Assembly: GCF_905397435.1 (NCBI RefSeq)
Contig: NZ_CAJPVI010000006.1
Location: 124,001-188,000 of the forward strand
Length of the DNA: 64,000 nt
Direction: 5' to 3'
DNA from: Cupriavidus numazuensis
GTDB taxonomy: Bacteria; Pseudomonadota; Gammaproteobacteria; Burkholderiales; Burkholderiaceae
The notes under the pieces were generated by a model. That model searched no databases, was not told the origin of the DNA, and was given only the letters and a program-made list of their open reading frames with translations. Shown here one piece after another: positions 53,354 to 64,000 of the stretch (position 1 is the stretch's first letter; the number at the start of each line of letters is the position of its first letter). The position numbers were made by a program, and so were the translations under genes.

Positions 53354-55135
53354 TTACTGGGGCAGACGGCGCCGCGGCAGTTCAGGGCGTGCGTGCGTGG
53401 CGTGCGAAGTATCGACCAGGCGATACATGCGGAAACGCTCGTCACGGTCGGCCGGGCGACGGCCTTCCCATATCAGCCGCCATTCGAAATGCGAGATCTT
53501 GCTCGGCTCGCCGTAGTCGGCGCTGTCGTGCCGCAGCAAGATGTCGCAGCCATCATCCGGACCGCCGAAGCGGAAATGCCCAAAGTAGGCGAACGACGCG
53601 AGCTGCGCATTGCCCATGCGGATCGGCTGCACGCACTGATAGGTGGAGGGCAGCGCCATGGACGCCGCTTCGACGACATCACGGTAAGTCTTGCCGTAAT
53701 TGATCGACGGTAGCCACAGGGTCATGGCCATGACCCACATCAGCGTGGTGCCGGCCGCGGAAATCACCACGGGGCGCCAGATCTGCTTGGGCGCGCGTGA
53801 CAGGCGCCAGCGCACCACCAGCACCCATGCCACCGTCGCCAGCAGCGCGAAGATGACCGCAGAAAGCGTGAAGTGATGCTGGAAGCCGGGCAACTGTCGG
53901 AACACGTTGCGCGCGATGCGCGGCGGCCAACCTGTCGTCTTGGCAATCCAGAGGAACCACACCGTGCCGCCGAAAATGGTGAAGAACAGCAGGGCGAACC
54001 AGTCGATCGCGTTGATCACGCCTCGTGCGAGCGTCGGCAGCGCAAATGCGCCGAGGATCGCCATCGGCGGCAGCAGCAGGATGAACTGCACATCGCTGGC
54101 GTTGGTCTGCAAGAACAGCAGTACCAGCGTCGGCAACAATAATGCGAGCGGCAGCGCCACATGCGGCGCGCGGCGCATGCCGGCCCAGGCAACCCAGGCC
54201 CAGCCTGCGATCGGCCAGACCGGCCACGCATACAGGAACAGGTTGCGCATGTTGAAGCCGAAGGTCTGCATGTTCGGCGCGCCGTAGCTGCGGCGATCAT
54301 AGCGTGCCCACTCGCGGATGTAGGTCACCGCTTCGGTCCGGTCCGCCGCGCTGAAATAGGCCGCCGCCAGCCACGCCGCGACGATCACGAGCGCCATGGG
54401 CAGGCCAATCGCGGCCAGGCGCCGCCAGGACAGCGGGGCGCAGATCGCTGCACAGACTGCAGCCGCAAGCAGCAGGGCCAGCGGCAGGATTGGTCCGCTG
54501 GCGAGCGTCAGGGCACCGAGGCCAACGCCGAACAACAGGCTGCCCTGCACGGGCATGTCCAGGCTGCGCACCAGTCCGTACAGGATCATCGCGATCAGAG
54601 CGACCTGGCCAACTTGCGCGGTCGTTTCATGGCCGCGGACGGCCAGGCCGACACAGGCCAGGAACACGAGCAGCGCACCGTCGGCGAGCGTGCGGCCATA
54701 GTCGCGCGCGCTGGGTTGCCCGCCGAACGCATAGGCGAACGGCTGGACTTCGTCACGGCGTCCGAGCAGGTAGGTCGTGTACCAGATGAAGGCGCAGGTG
54801 GCAAAGAAGCACAACGCCGTGGCCAGGCGCGACGCATCGGGGGCGCCGAGCCAGCCACCGAACAGGCGGATCATGGTGGCGCCGATCCAGAACACTAGCG
54901 GCCCGTCTTCGGTGAACGGGCGCCCGGCGATGTTCGGCATCAACCAGTCATGCACGCCGCCCGTGGCCAGTTGCCACATCACGCCGAAACCGGCCGCATC
55001 TTCGTTCTTCCACGGGTCGCGGTCGAACAGGCCGGTCAGCCCGTAGATCAGACAGATGGCCAGCAGCAGGGCGCGCGGCAGCGCACCGGTTGCGGCGGCA
55101 GTCAACTGGACGGGGGAAGTCTTGGCTTCACGCAT
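53354..55135 (-). CDS. GT39/ArnT-like polytopic glycosyltransferase
   Basis: 593 aa with about 12 helices. The first periplasmic loop contains FDRDPWKNEDAAGF, with the Asp-Glu-type acidic residues expected in GT-C glycosyltransferases such as ArnT. A C-terminal periplasmic domain of about 120 residues follows. It would use a polyprenyl-phosphate sugar donor on an envelope substrate (lipid A or other); the acceptor is unknown. It lies 90 nt from the MATE gene on the same strand. Confidence 0.78.
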   Translation of the reverse strand: MREAKTSPVQLTAAATGALPRALLLAICLIYGLTGLFDRDPWKNEDAAGFGVMWQLATGGVHDWLMPNIAGRPFTEDGPLVFWIGATMIRLFGGWLGAPDASRLATALCFFATCAFIWYTTYLLGRRDEVQPFAYAFGGQPSARDYGRTLADGALLVFLACVGLAVRGHETTAQVGQVALIAMILYGLVRSLDMPVQGSLLFGVGLGALTLASGPILPLALLLAAAVCAAICAPLSWRRLAAIGLPMALVIVAAWLAAAYFSAADRTEAVTYIREWARYDRRSYGAPNMQTFGFNMRNLFLYAWPVWPIAGWAWVAWAGMRRAPHVALPLALLLPTLVLLFLQTNASDVQFILLLPPMAILGAFALPTLARGVINAIDWFALLFFTIFGGTVWFLWIAKTTGWPPRIARNVFRQLPGFQHHFTLSAVIFALLATVAWVLVVRWRLSRAPKQIWRPVVISAAGTTLMWVMAMTLWLPSINYGKTYRDVVEAASMALPSTYQCVQPIRMGNAQLASFAYFGHFRFGGPDDGCDILLRHDSADYGEPSKISHFEWRLIWEGRRPADRDERFRMYRLVDTSHATHARPELPRRRLPQ

Positions 55136-55218
55136 CGGCGGATCGGGTCAGCAGTGCGGCGACGGCCGCTGCCGCAAGCGAAACGGCGGCGCAATTGTCA
55201 TGACGGAGGGAAAAATGC

Positions 55219-55245
55219 AAAGAGGCAGCCGCGGCTGCCTCTTTT
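55219..55245 (-). terminator. Terminator of rpmE2
   Basis: AAAGAGGCAGCC/GGCTGCCTCTTT stem; minus-strand side followed by GCATTTTTC. Confidence 0.75.
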
Positions 55246-55311
55246 GCTGGTTTGCATGGTACCGGAACATCTGTCCCCGGGCACCACGCAAACGGAAGTT
55301 CGCCGGAGCGA

Positions 55312-55572
55312 TTACTTCGCAACCTTGCCCAGCTTGCTGCCGAACTTCTGGCGGAACTTCTCGACGCGGCCGGCCGTGTCCATGATCTTCTGGGTGCCGG
55401 TGTAGAACGGGTGCGATTCCGACGAGACTTCGATCTTGGCCAGCGGGTATTCCTTGCCGTCCTTCACGATCGTGTCCTTGGTCTGGATGGTCGAACGCGT
55501 AATGAAGCTGAAGTCGCAGGACATGTCCTGGAACACGACTTCGCGGTAATTCGGGTGGATGCCTTCTTTCAT
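55312..55572 (-). CDS. rpmE2: 50S ribosomal protein L31 type B
   Basis: 86 aa, [20 protein letters not shown] start and [20 protein letters not shown] signature. The zinc-binding CxxC of the type A protein is absent, so it is the zinc-independent form. It lies downstream of rho and trxA in the order often seen in this group. Confidence 0.95.
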   Translation of the reverse strand: MKEGIHPNYREVVFQDMSCDFSFITRSTIQTKDTIVKDGKEYPLAKIEVSSESHPFYTGTQKIMDTAGRVEKFRQKFGSKLGKVAK

Positions 55573-55746
55573 GGTGATTCCTTACTGGTTGGGTAGCCAG
55601 TCCGTTGCGCGCTGCCGGCACAATGCCGCGGCGGCCAACGAACCACTTGCCGATTACGGGCAAACCGGAATTATGGCAGAAAAACAATAGCTTGGGGAAG
55701 CGCAACCGCAATTTGCGGCGGACCGTCTCCTGCCCGTCGGCGCTGG

Positions 55747-56604
55747 TTACGCCGAGGTGCCAGCCGGATCCTGCCGGAAGAAAGTTGCCAGGCATTGGTA
55801 TACCACCGGCCAGTGGCGCTTCAGGCCCACGGGCTCGACAAAAAATGCTTCAGCCGTCACGGCAAAGAACTCGCTGGGCGCCTCGCAGCCGTAGGGATCA
55901 ATCAGACGCAGTTTCGGTGGCAAGCGCTCGGGATGCTCCCAGGCGTCGGCCGGATGCTGGTCCCAGGTCTCGGCGAAGCGATCGTATTCGGTCAGGAACG
56001 TCTCGGCCCATGCTTCGGCGTCGACGCCGGGGTGCAGCACGCGCGAGAACGGTGGCACGCCGTCCGGCTCGCCGTCGAGCATGTCCAGCTTGTGCGCGAA
56101 TTCGTGGATGACAACGTTGTACGTGTCTGCGGGAACGTCGTGCTCGGTATCGAGCCCTCCGCCCGGGGAATCGACGTCGGGCCAGGACAGGATGACCGGG
56201 CCGTGTTCCCAGGCCTCGCCGCTCGCCTCTTCGACGATGCCATGCACGAGACCGATCTCGTCTTCCACCGTACGCCGGATGATGAATTCGCCCGGATACA
56301 GCACGATGCCACGCCAGCCGCGATACCACTCGATGCCAAGCCGGAGGATGGGAACGCATGCCTGGACGGCGACACTGACGACCATAGCGTCGCTCAGCGG
56401 CAGATCGTGCGCGGTCGAGTATTCCTTTTCGGCGATGAAGAGCGTGGCGAGTTCGCGCAGCGCACGCAGGTCATCTTCCGGGTAGCGTTGGACGAACGGC
56501 AGTGCCGACACCGTGTGGTCCCACAGCGCATCGGGAATCGCGTAGTGCTCCAGCTTGCGGGCTTTCGAGCGGGTGCGCAGGAATTGGGTCAGTTTGCCGA
56601 GCAT
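55747..56604 (-). CDS. mtfA: MtfA peptidase (M90 family)
   Basis: 285 aa zinc metallopeptidase. The active-site HEFAH (His167, Glu168, His171) lies in YNVVIHEFAHKLDMLDG. In Escherichia coli MtfA binds Mlc and affects ptsG expression; whether this organism has Mlc is not seen. ATG 56604 matches the family start MLGKLTQFLRTRSKARKL. Confidence 0.9.
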   Translation of the reverse strand: MLGKLTQFLRTRSKARKLEHYAIPDALWDHTVSALPFVQRYPEDDLRALRELATLFIAEKEYSTAHDLPLSDAMVVSVAVQACVPILRLGIEWYRGWRGIVLYPGEFIIRRTVEDEIGLVHGIVEEASGEAWEHGPVILSWPDVDSPGGGLDTEHDVPADTYNVVIHEFAHKLDMLDGEPDGVPPFSRVLHPGVDAEAWAETFLTEYDRFAETWDQHPADAWEHPERLPPKLRLIDPYGCEAPSEFFAVTAEAFFVEPVGLKRHWPVVYQCLATFFRQDPAGTSA

Positions 56605-56646
56605 GGTGCGAGGGGCAACGTTGCCGCGGGCAACACGACAATAAAC

Positions 56647-56674
56647 AAAAAGGCGTGCCGCGGCACGCCTTTTG
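56647..56674. terminator. Terminator of rho
   Basis: AAAAGGCGTGCC/GGCACGCCTTTT stem flanked by A- and T-runs. Confidence 0.88.
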
Positions 56675-56699
56675 TTCGCAGGGCGAAGATGCCGAAGGC

Positions 56700-57962
<1,263 letters not shown>

Positions 57963-58146
57963 AGACAAGGGGTACAGAAGGCCCGGACGGGCGAGACCTA
58001 GAGGGAAGGGGGAAGAAATGAGCGAACGCTCGGGGAAGTTGTTGGTGGCATCTTAGCACAATCCGACCGGCGCGCCAGGACGTGGCGCACGCACATCGGA
58101 TCGTGGGAAACCCGGAGCCCGTGTCAGGGCTCCGGCAGGCAAACGC

Positions 58147-58473
58147 TTACAGGTTGCCGTCGAGGAACGCCGTCAGTTGCGACTTGGACAGTGCGCCGAC
58201 CTTCTGGGCCGCGACCGCGCCGTTCTTGAACAGGATCAGCGTCGGGATGCCGCGGATGCCGAACTTGGCCGGCACTTGCTGGTTCTCATCGACGTTGATC
58301 TTGGCGATCTGCAGCTTGTCGCCATAGTCCTTGGCCACTTCATCCAGAATCGGGGCGATCATCTTGCACGGGCCGCACCATTCCGCCCAGAAGTCGAGCA
58401 GGACCGGCTTGTCGGACTGGAGGACGTCGGCATCGAACGAGGCGTCGCTCACATACTTGATTTGTTCACTCAT
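58147..58473 (-). CDS. trxA: Thioredoxin 1
   Basis: 108 aa with active site WCGPC at residues 32-36 and cis-Pro in [12 protein letters not shown] standard trxA, located immediately upstream of rho. A promoter-like sequence lies at 58610-58637. Confidence 0.96.
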   Translation of the reverse strand: MSEQIKYVSDASFDADVLQSDKPVLLDFWAEWCGPCKMIAPILDEVAKDYGDKLQIAKINVDENQQVPAKFGIRGIPTLILFKNGAVAAQKVGALSKSQLTAFLDGNL

Positions 58474-58609
58474 GGCGGAAAACCTCTGGTTTCGCTCAGT
58501 TTGTCAATGGCTGGGAATGGCCGAACCGTTACCTTACACGAGAATCCCCGGATTCGCCTGACGGCACTCCGGCGGGATTCGGCAGGGCCTCGGTCGCCTC
58601 TGTTTCGCG

Positions 58610-58637
58610 GATATGGTACCAGTTTGCGGATTTTCAA
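58610..58637 (-). promoter_or_regulatory. Promoter-like sequence of trxA
   Basis: On the minus strand TTGAAA (58632-58637) and CATATC (58610-58615) with 16-nt spacing. Confidence 0.4.
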
Positions 58638-58762
58638 GCGTCCATCCGCAAAGAGCCTAAAACCCTTCCGGAAAATCGTCGGCGTGGAGATATTCTGCCT
58701 TGAATCCCCGATTTGCATGAATGCTTGTTTCAATGGCGCCAAGAGATTTCGTCAATCATTCA

Positions 58763-58780
58763 TGTGAGGCGCCCCTCACA
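58763..58780. promoter_or_regulatory. 18-bp perfect inverted repeat
   Basis: TGTGAGGCGCCCCTCACA, arms TGTGAGG/CCTCACA separated by 4 bp. It lies in a 426-nt intergenic region between trxA (-) and a small + strand gene. It is too short and lacks T-runs for a terminator, and could be an operator. Confidence 0.4.
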
Positions 58781-58899
58781 TTGCGGCGGGCAGCCAGCGC
58801 CCGGATTTGCCCGCATAAGTGCCTGATGCGCGGACCGGGCGCGTAGAATGGAAGGGCAGCACTTCCTGCGCGCCATGCGCCATCGACAAGGCCATCGAC

Positions 58900-59175
58900 A
58901 TGACTCCCGATTCCCGCAAGCCCACAGAGCCCGACGCCGGACAACCGTCCCCGGATGTGGAACACCTGAGCGACGCGCTGGATCACATCAGCAGCGCGGT
59001 CGAGACCAACAGTATTGCCAGCGGCGCGGCCAAGGGGCTGGTGTACAGCATCATCGAGACCCTGGGCACGCTGGTCGGTGATCCGGATCTGCCTGAGCAC
59101 GCGCGCTCCGGCTACGAAGGCCTGCTGGAAACCGCTCGCGAAATCCGGGCGCGGATCGAAGGCGGCCCGCACTGA
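58900..59175 (+). CDS. Small hypothetical helical protein
   Basis: 91 aa, acidic N-terminal tail (MTPDSRKPTEPDAGQPSPD) and a helical part (VEHLSDALDHISSAVETNSI, GLVYSIIETLGTLVGD). ATG 58900 has AAGG about 8 nt upstream; the frame is open to 58819. No family recognised. It reads toward the AddB-like gene 183 nt away. Confidence 0.5.
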   Translation: MTPDSRKPTEPDAGQPSPDVEHLSDALDHISSAVETNSIASGAAKGLVYSIIETLGTLVGDPDLPEHARSGYEGLLETAREIRARIEGGPH

Positions 59176-59358
59176 GCTAAGCCAGCGCGCGCCCCCGACC
59201 GCGCATTGCGCGGATTCCCGTCGAGACCCCGCCGCCGGCATTCGCCGCGGCGCGTGGACCATTGCGCTTTTGTTGTTTTTGCTATTGCCGTTGCTTTCTC
59301 TTTCGTTGTTGTATCCCTTTTTCCCACGCAGTCCGCGTAACCCGCGGCAGGTGCGCCC

Positions 59359-62232
59359 ATGACGCCACTGCGCTTTCGTCCCGGACCGGATTTCCTCGAT
59401 CAGGCAGCTGCGGCTGCCTGGTTTTTCCTCGACCGTTGCGGTGCGCCCGAAGCCGGCGCGCACGTGATCGTGCCAACGGCGGCGCAGATTCCCGGCGTGC
59501 GCATGGCGCTCGATGCCGCGGCGCGCGCCGCCGGCCAGCCGCGGCTGCTGCCGCGCGTGCTGACGCTCGGCCACTGGCTGCTCGACCTGCCGCCTGAAGG
59601 CGCGCCGGTGCGCAGTCATGCCGCGAGATTGCTGGCCGTGCAGCAGGCCGTGCGCGCGCAGGACTGGCTCAGGCGATCGTTTGGCGCACAGACGGAATCT
59701 GCCGCTTGGGGCCTCGCGCAGACGCTGCTGTCGATCTGCGATGAACTCAATACGCGCTGGCTCGAGGATGTCGCCGTCAGCGACGGCGAAGCCATGGACG
59801 GCACTGACCGCGCGGCGCTGCTGCAGGGCGCGCTCGAACGGACCTATGCGCACCTGTCCGAGCGGATGCTGGGCGAGGAGTCGCGCATCGTGCTCGCGTT
59901 CTGGCAGGCGCTGTCGGGTCCCGACGATCCGCTGCCGTCGCGCCGGCGTGCGCTGCGCCGGCTCGCGCAGCAACTGTCGGGGCCGGTCGTTTGGATTGGC
60001 CCGACGCCGCCGACGCCGATCGAGGGTGCCTTTTTGCGCGATGCCGCCGAGCTTGTGCCGGTGCTGGAGATCGGCTACGACTGGTCAGGCGCCGGCGATG
60101 CCCAAGCGCCGGGCTGGTATGACACGCTGGTTTCACTCTGGCCCGAGGCACGGATCGCCGACGACGACGCCGCCCCGGCAGTCGCTCCGGCCTTGCCTGC
60201 ATTGCCCGAAGCGCGGCCGGCGATCCGCGTCATCGGTACCGCCCGTTTCGAGGATGAAGCGGCCGCCGCGGCGGACCAGCTCGTGCAATGGCTCAACGCC
60301 GGGCGCCGCAATATCGCGCTGGTCGCGCACGACCGCGTCGTGGCCAGGCGCGTGCGTGCGTTGCTCGCGCGCGCCGGTGCACCGGTGCGGGACGAGACCG
60401 GCTGGAAATTGTCCACCACGCGCGCGGCAGCGGCACTGATGCGCTGGTTCGACCTGCTCGTGCGCGATGGCGACACCGCCGTGCTGCTCGACTTGCTGAA
60501 AAGTCCGTTCTGCCTGCCCGATTTCGCGGACCGCGGTGCCGCCATCGCGCTGATCGAGCGCCAGGTGCGGCGCGACAATGTCAGTGGCGGATGGGACCGG
60601 CTGCGCCATTTGCCGCGCCCATTGCCCGCTGCGTTGGCTGACGCCGATGCTTCCGACTTGGAAGTCCAGCGCGCCGAGGCGGTGCGCCGCAGTGCGGGCG
60701 AGCTGCTCGCCGCGCTTGCCGACGAGGCAGCACGTTGGCCGCGCGGCCTTGCGCAGCATCCGTTGTCGATGTGGCTTGGCTGCCTGGACGGAATGCTCGA
60801 CGCGCTCGGCATGCGGGCCGCGCTGGCAGCCGATGAAGCCGGCCGGCAATTGCTCGATGCACTCGCGCGCTTGCAGGACTTGCCCTCGGATGAAACCAGC
60901 TCGCACGCCACGCTGAGCCAGGCCGAGTTCCGCGCGATGCTGTCGGCCTTGCTGGAGTCCGTCGCATACAAGGAGCCATCGGCGGCCAGCACGGCGCGCA
61001 TCACCATTCTGCCGCTGAACGGCGCGCGCATGCGCCGGTTCGACGGCGTGGTGGTGGTGGGCTGCGACGACGCGCAACTGCCGTCGAGCGCTGCGGAACT
61101 GATGTTCTTCTCCAACCAGATGCGCCGCGAACTGCAGCTCGAGGACCGCGAAGCGCGCTTTGCGCAGCAGGCACGGGACCTCGCCGAAGTGCTGCTCAAC
61201 AACGACGACGTGGTGCTGACCTGGCAGCGCCTGGGCGGCCGCGGCGAGCCCAAGCACGTATCCGGCTGGATCGAGCGGCTGTCCGCTTGCTGCGCGCGCG
61301 CTGGCGTCGCCATTGAAGCCAGCATGGCGCCGCTCGTTCATCAGACCTTTGCCGAAACGCAAGGCATGCCCGCACCCGCTGCACCCGAACTGGTGCCGGC
61401 ACGCTGGAGCGCGCAGGCCTACAACATGCTGCGGCGCTGCCCCTATCAATTCTTCGCCGGCCGCATGCTGGGCCTGGCCGGGCTCGACGCTGTCAGCGAC
61501 GACCTCGAGAAGCGCGATATCGGCGAGTTGCTGCACCGCGTGCTGCTGCGCTACCACCGCGAACTGCTGGCGCGCCGTGAACGCGGTGAAACGGTCCCCG
61601 AAGCGGAGCGGCTCGACAGATTGCGCGAAATCTCGGACGAAGTGTTCGGCGCGCTGATGGCCGAGGACGGCAATGCCATCGGCTACTACCGGCGCTGGTG
61701 TGAAGTCCTGCCGTCCTACGTGACCTGGCAGACCGAGCGCGAAGCGCAGGGATGGTTCTGGCGCGGCGGCGAAATCGATGCCGGCGTGGACCTGCCCATG
61801 CCGGATGGCAAGCCGATCCGACTGAACGGCCGCATCGACCGGCTCGACCAGGGGCCGGATGGCGCGCATGCCGTGCTTGACTACAAGACGCAGAGCGCGA
61901 CGCGCCTCAAGCGCAAGACCAGCGAGGTCGAGGAAGACTGCCAGCTGCCGTTCTATGGCCTGCTGCGTGCCGATGCGGTAGGCGGAAGTTGGGTGGCGCT
62001 GGAGGGCGCGCGTGACGGCGCTGCCGGCCCGCAGCGCGAAGTCGACCTGCCAGACTTCGACGCCGCTGTCGCGTGGCTCGAGCGGCAACTGCGCGACGAC
62101 GTCATGCGCCTGCGCGAAGGCGCGCGGCTGCCGGCGTTTGGCGACGCCTCCGCGTGTACGTATTGCAGTGCCCGCGGGCTGTGCCGCAAGGGCTTCTGGG
62201 AATCCACCGCCGTGCCGGCGCTGACAACATGA
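59359..62232 (+). CDS. AddB-like DNA repair nuclease/helicase-like protein (TIGR03623 type)
   Basis: 957 aa. An inactivated helicase-like N-terminal part without Walker A, then a PD-(D/E)XK nuclease near the C-terminus with AVLDYKTQSATRLK. Cys694 (LRRCPYQFF) before the nuclease and Cys933, Cys936, Cys942 (CTYCSARGLC) after it form the spacing of the Fe-S 'iron staple' of AddB nucleases. It pairs with the UvrD-like protein encoded next (stop overlapping its ATG), the two making a RecBCD/AddAB-type break-processing enzyme. Confidence 0.87.
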   Translation: MTPLRFRPGPDFLDQAAAAAWFFLDRCGAPEAGAHVIVPTAAQIPGVRMALDAAARAAGQPRLLPRVLTLGHWLLDLPPEGAPVRSHAARLLAVQQAVRAQDWLRRSFGAQTESAAWGLAQTLLSICDELNTRWLEDVAVSDGEAMDGTDRAALLQGALERTYAHLSERMLGEESRIVLAFWQALSGPDDPLPSRRRALRRLAQQLSGPVVWIGPTPPTPIEGAFLRDAAELVPVLEIGYDWSGAGDAQAPGWYDTLVSLWPEARIADDDAAPAVAPALPALPEARPAIRVIGTARFEDEAAAAADQLVQWLNAGRRNIALVAHDRVVARRVRALLARAGAPVRDETGWKLSTTRAAAALMRWFDLLVRDGDTAVLLDLLKSPFCLPDFADRGAAIALIERQVRRDNVSGGWDRLRHLPRPLPAALADADASDLEVQRAEAVRRSAGELLAALADEAARWPRGLAQHPLSMWLGCLDGMLDALGMRAALAADEAGRQLLDALARLQDLPSDETSSHATLSQAEFRAMLSALLESVAYKEPSAASTARITILPLNGARMRRFDGVVVVGCDDAQLPSSAAELMFFSNQMRRELQLEDREARFAQQARDLAEVLLNNDDVVLTWQRLGGRGEPKHVSGWIERLSACCARAGVAIEASMAPLVHQTFAETQGMPAPAAPELVPARWSAQAYNMLRRCPYQFFAGRMLGLAGLDAVSDDLEKRDIGELLHRVLLRYHRELLARRERGETVPEAERLDRLREISDEVFGALMAEDGNAIGYYRRWCEVLPSYVTWQTEREAQGWFWRGGEIDAGVDLPMPDGKPIRLNGRIDRLDQGPDGAHAVLDYKTQSATRLKRKTSEVEEDCQLPFYGLLRADAVGGSWVALEGARDGAAGPQREVDLPDFDAAVAWLERQLRDDVMRLREGARLPAFGDASACTYCSARGLCRKGFWESTAVPALTT

Positions 62233-64000
62233 CAGTTCACGCCTACCTGCGCGACGGCCAGTCCGTCAGCGAGGCCGATTTCACGCGCGCCGCCTGCGAT
62301 CCCGCCAGTTCCGTCGTGGTCGAAGCCTGCGCCGGCAGCGGCAAGACCTGGTTGCTGGTGGCGCGCCTGGTGCGCTTGCTGCTGGCCGGCGCCGCCCCGC
62401 ACGAAATCCTGGCGATTACGTTCACGCGCAAGGCCGCCGAGGAAATGCGCGAACGCCTGCTGGAGGTGCTGGCGCAACTGGCACGCGACACCGACGAGGC
62501 CGTGATCGAAGCGCTGGTCATGCGCGGCATGACCGCGCAGGCTGCCCATGAAGCGCTGCCGCGCGCGCGACGCCTGCACGCGCAGGTGCTGGCCGCACCG
62601 GGCCGCATGGCTATCGACACGTTCCACGGCTGGTTCGGCACGCTGCTGCGCGGCGCGCCGCTCGCGTCGGGCGTTGTGCCGGGTGCATCGTTGCGCGAAG
62701 ACGCGCTGCGCATGAGGCGCGAAGCCTGGGCGCCGGTCTGGCGCTCACTGGCGACGCCGAAGTACGCGGAACTACGCCAGGCGTATGAAGCGCTGGTCGA
62801 TGCGGTTGGCGAATTCCAGGCGCGCGGGTTGCTCGATGCGATGTTCCACGCGCGCAGCGAATGGTGGGCCATGCGCGAAGGCGGCGATCCGGCCCAGGCG
62901 CTGGCCGAGTGCCTCGGCGAAGATGCACAGGGCGACGTGCTCGTGCAGGCCTTGTGCGATGAAGCCTTGCTCGAGCGTTGCCAGTCGCTGGCATCGCGCC
63001 TCGGCACGGCTGGCAGGACGGAGCAGACCCATGCGGGCCGCATCCAGGATGCGCTGATTGCTATCGGCGCGTGGCGCGAAGCCGACGCGGTGTCCGGCAA
63101 GCCGTGCGAGCAGGCGTTTGCACTGCTGCGCGCGGCGTTCTTCACGGCCGCAGGCAGTGCGCGCTCGCTGCGCCGGACCAGTGCGCTGGTCAAGTCGGCC
63201 GGCGGGGAATCGCAGGCGGAAGCACTGCTGGCCGAGCACGGAGAACTGTGCGCGATGCTCGAAGAGATCAGCGCCCGGCGCTGCGAAGCCGTGGTGCTGG
63301 CGGTCAACCTGGCGCTTTACCGTCTCGGCAATGCGCTGCTGGAACGCTACCAGCAGTACAAGAGCGAGCAGCGCGCGATGGACTTCGCCGACCTCGAATG
63401 GCAGGCGGCCTGCCTGATGGCCGACGAGGAGACCGCCACCTATCTGCAGGTGCGTCTCGACGCGCGCTACCGCCATCTGCTGCTCGACGAGTTCCAGGAC
63501 ACCAACCCGCTGCAGTGGCGCATCCTGCAAGGCTGGCTGGCCGGCTATGCGGGGTTGGGGGAGCGCCCGACGGTGTTCCTAGTGGGCGACCCGAAGCAGT
63601 CGATCTATCGCTTCCGCCGTGCCGACGCGCGCCTGTTTGGCGCCGCCAGCACCATGCTGCAGGCCGAGTTCGGCGCCACGGTACTGCGCACCAACCGCAC
63701 CCGGCGGAACCGCGCGGAGGTGCTCGCGTGGGTCAACGCCGTGTTTGACTTGGCGCGTGCCGACGGGCGATATCCGCTCTACGAAACGCAGACCACGGCG
63801 CTGCCGGAAGGGGGCGGTCCGGTCTGGTTGCTTCCTCTCGTGGAAGCCGAGGACAAGGCGGATGAGGCGCTCGAATCGTCGGACGACGCAGCATCCGAAG
63901 CAGGCCATCGTGACACGCTGCTGCAACCGCGGCGGCAGGAGGGCGACTCGCTGCGCCTCGAGGAAGGCCGCCGCGTCGCGGCATGGCTGCGGCACATCCA
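62229..64000 (+). CDS. AddA/UvrD-like DNA helicase (5' part, cut by window end)
   Basis: Partial: 590 codons from ATG 62229, no stop before the window end. UvrD-type superfamily 1 helicase with Walker A ACAGSGKT (33-40), motif Ia ITFTRKAAEEMR, Walker B LLLDEFQDTN near 420 and GDPKQSIYRFRRAD. The ATG overlaps the AddB-like stop (ATGA), so translation is coupled. A full AddA would also have a C-terminal nuclease outside this window. Confidence 0.92.
   Translation, partial: MTVHAYLRDGQSVSEADFTRAACDPASSVVVEACAGSGKTWLLVARLVRLLLAGAAPHEILAITFTRKAAEEMRERLLEVLAQLARDTDEAVIEALVMRGMTAQAAHEALPRARRLHAQVLAAPGRMAIDTFHGWFGTLLRGAPLASGVVPGASLREDALRMRREAWAPVWRSLATPKYAELRQAYEALVDAVGEFQARGLLDAMFHARSEWWAMREGGDPAQALAECLGEDAQGDVLVQALCDEALLERCQSLASRLGTAGRTEQTHAGRIQDALIAIGAWREADAVSGKPCEQAFALLRAAFFTAAGSARSLRRTSALVKSAGGESQAEALLAEHGELCAMLEEISARRCEAVVLAVNLALYRLGNALLERYQQYKSEQRAMDFADLEWQAACLMADEETATYLQVRLDARYRHLLLDEFQDTNPLQWRILQGWLAGYAGLGERPTVFLVGDPKQSIYRFRRADARLFGAASTMLQAEFGATVLRTNRTRRNRAEVLAWVNAVFDLARADGRYPLYETQTTALPEGGGPVWLLPLVEAEDKADEALESSDDAASEAGHRDTLLQPRRQEGDSLRLEEGRRVAAWLRHI

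Overview
The window is high-GC chromosomal DNA from a betaproteobacterium of the Burkholderiaceae, most likely Cupriavidus or a close Ralstonia relative. This rests on gene content and order (phoR-ppk1/ppx, trxA-rho-rpmE2, a yej-type operon, Burkholderia-type porin, class I PHA synthase with phasin, many AraC regulators with an arabinose-binding-like N-terminus) and on start and ribosome-binding patterns. The species is not determined. No phage, insertion-sequence transposase or CRISPR array is visible.

Layout. 0.1-7.5 kb: phosphate and polyphosphate genes (phoR, ppk1 divergent from ppx), an OlsB-like N-acyltransferase, SixA and a first infA with a TTG start and a leader of about 400 nt. 8-13 kb: a four-helix membrane protein, a small His/Asp-rich lipoprotein, tRNA-Pro, a GGDEF protein, tRNA-Arg, two decayed genes (acyl-CoA ligase and SMP-30 lactonase relics) and an oxidoreductase. 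13-19 kb: a low-density stretch with a second infA, a trypsin-like protease, a zinc-ribbon protein, a cold-shock protein, an RRM protein and several unassigned proteins. 19-34.7 kb: a catabolic/lipid region with three AraC-type regulators, (i) qor-TauD-acyl-CoA ligase, (ii) BKACE-DUF1289-DsbA, (iii) acyl-CoA dehydrogenase-MaoC-PhaC-phasin-PhaZ. The last combines a PHA synthase and a medium-chain-type PHA depolymerase with beta-oxidation enzymes.

34.9-41 kb: a SnoaL/CaMKII-AD lipoprotein, a porin, an RBBP9-type hydrolase, an MFS transporter, a lipoprotein and fabI. 41-47 kb: a complete yejA-B-E-F peptide ABC importer. 47-64 kb: mostly housekeeping genes (NlpC/P60 hydrolase, patatin lipoprotein, gltX, a tandemly duplicated Ala-Glu-Asp tRNA set, MATE pump, GT39 transferase, rpmE2, mtfA, rho, trxA), ending in an AddB-like nuclease and the start of an AddA-like helicase cut by the window edge.

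The most noteworthy non-genic signals are: a 53-bp operator-like sequence shared between the BKACE/AraC intergenic region and the MFS promoter 12.5 kb away, both with a 21-bp direct-repeat period; a second 21-bp-period repeat upstream of qor; two tandem TGTCA-N6-TGACA palindromes between ppk1 and ppx; a 685-bp element with about 60-bp terminal inverted repeats, with a partial inverted copy elsewhere whose hairpins co-vary; and an intrinsic-terminator-like hairpin in the gltX leader. The function of these elements is inferred, not shown.
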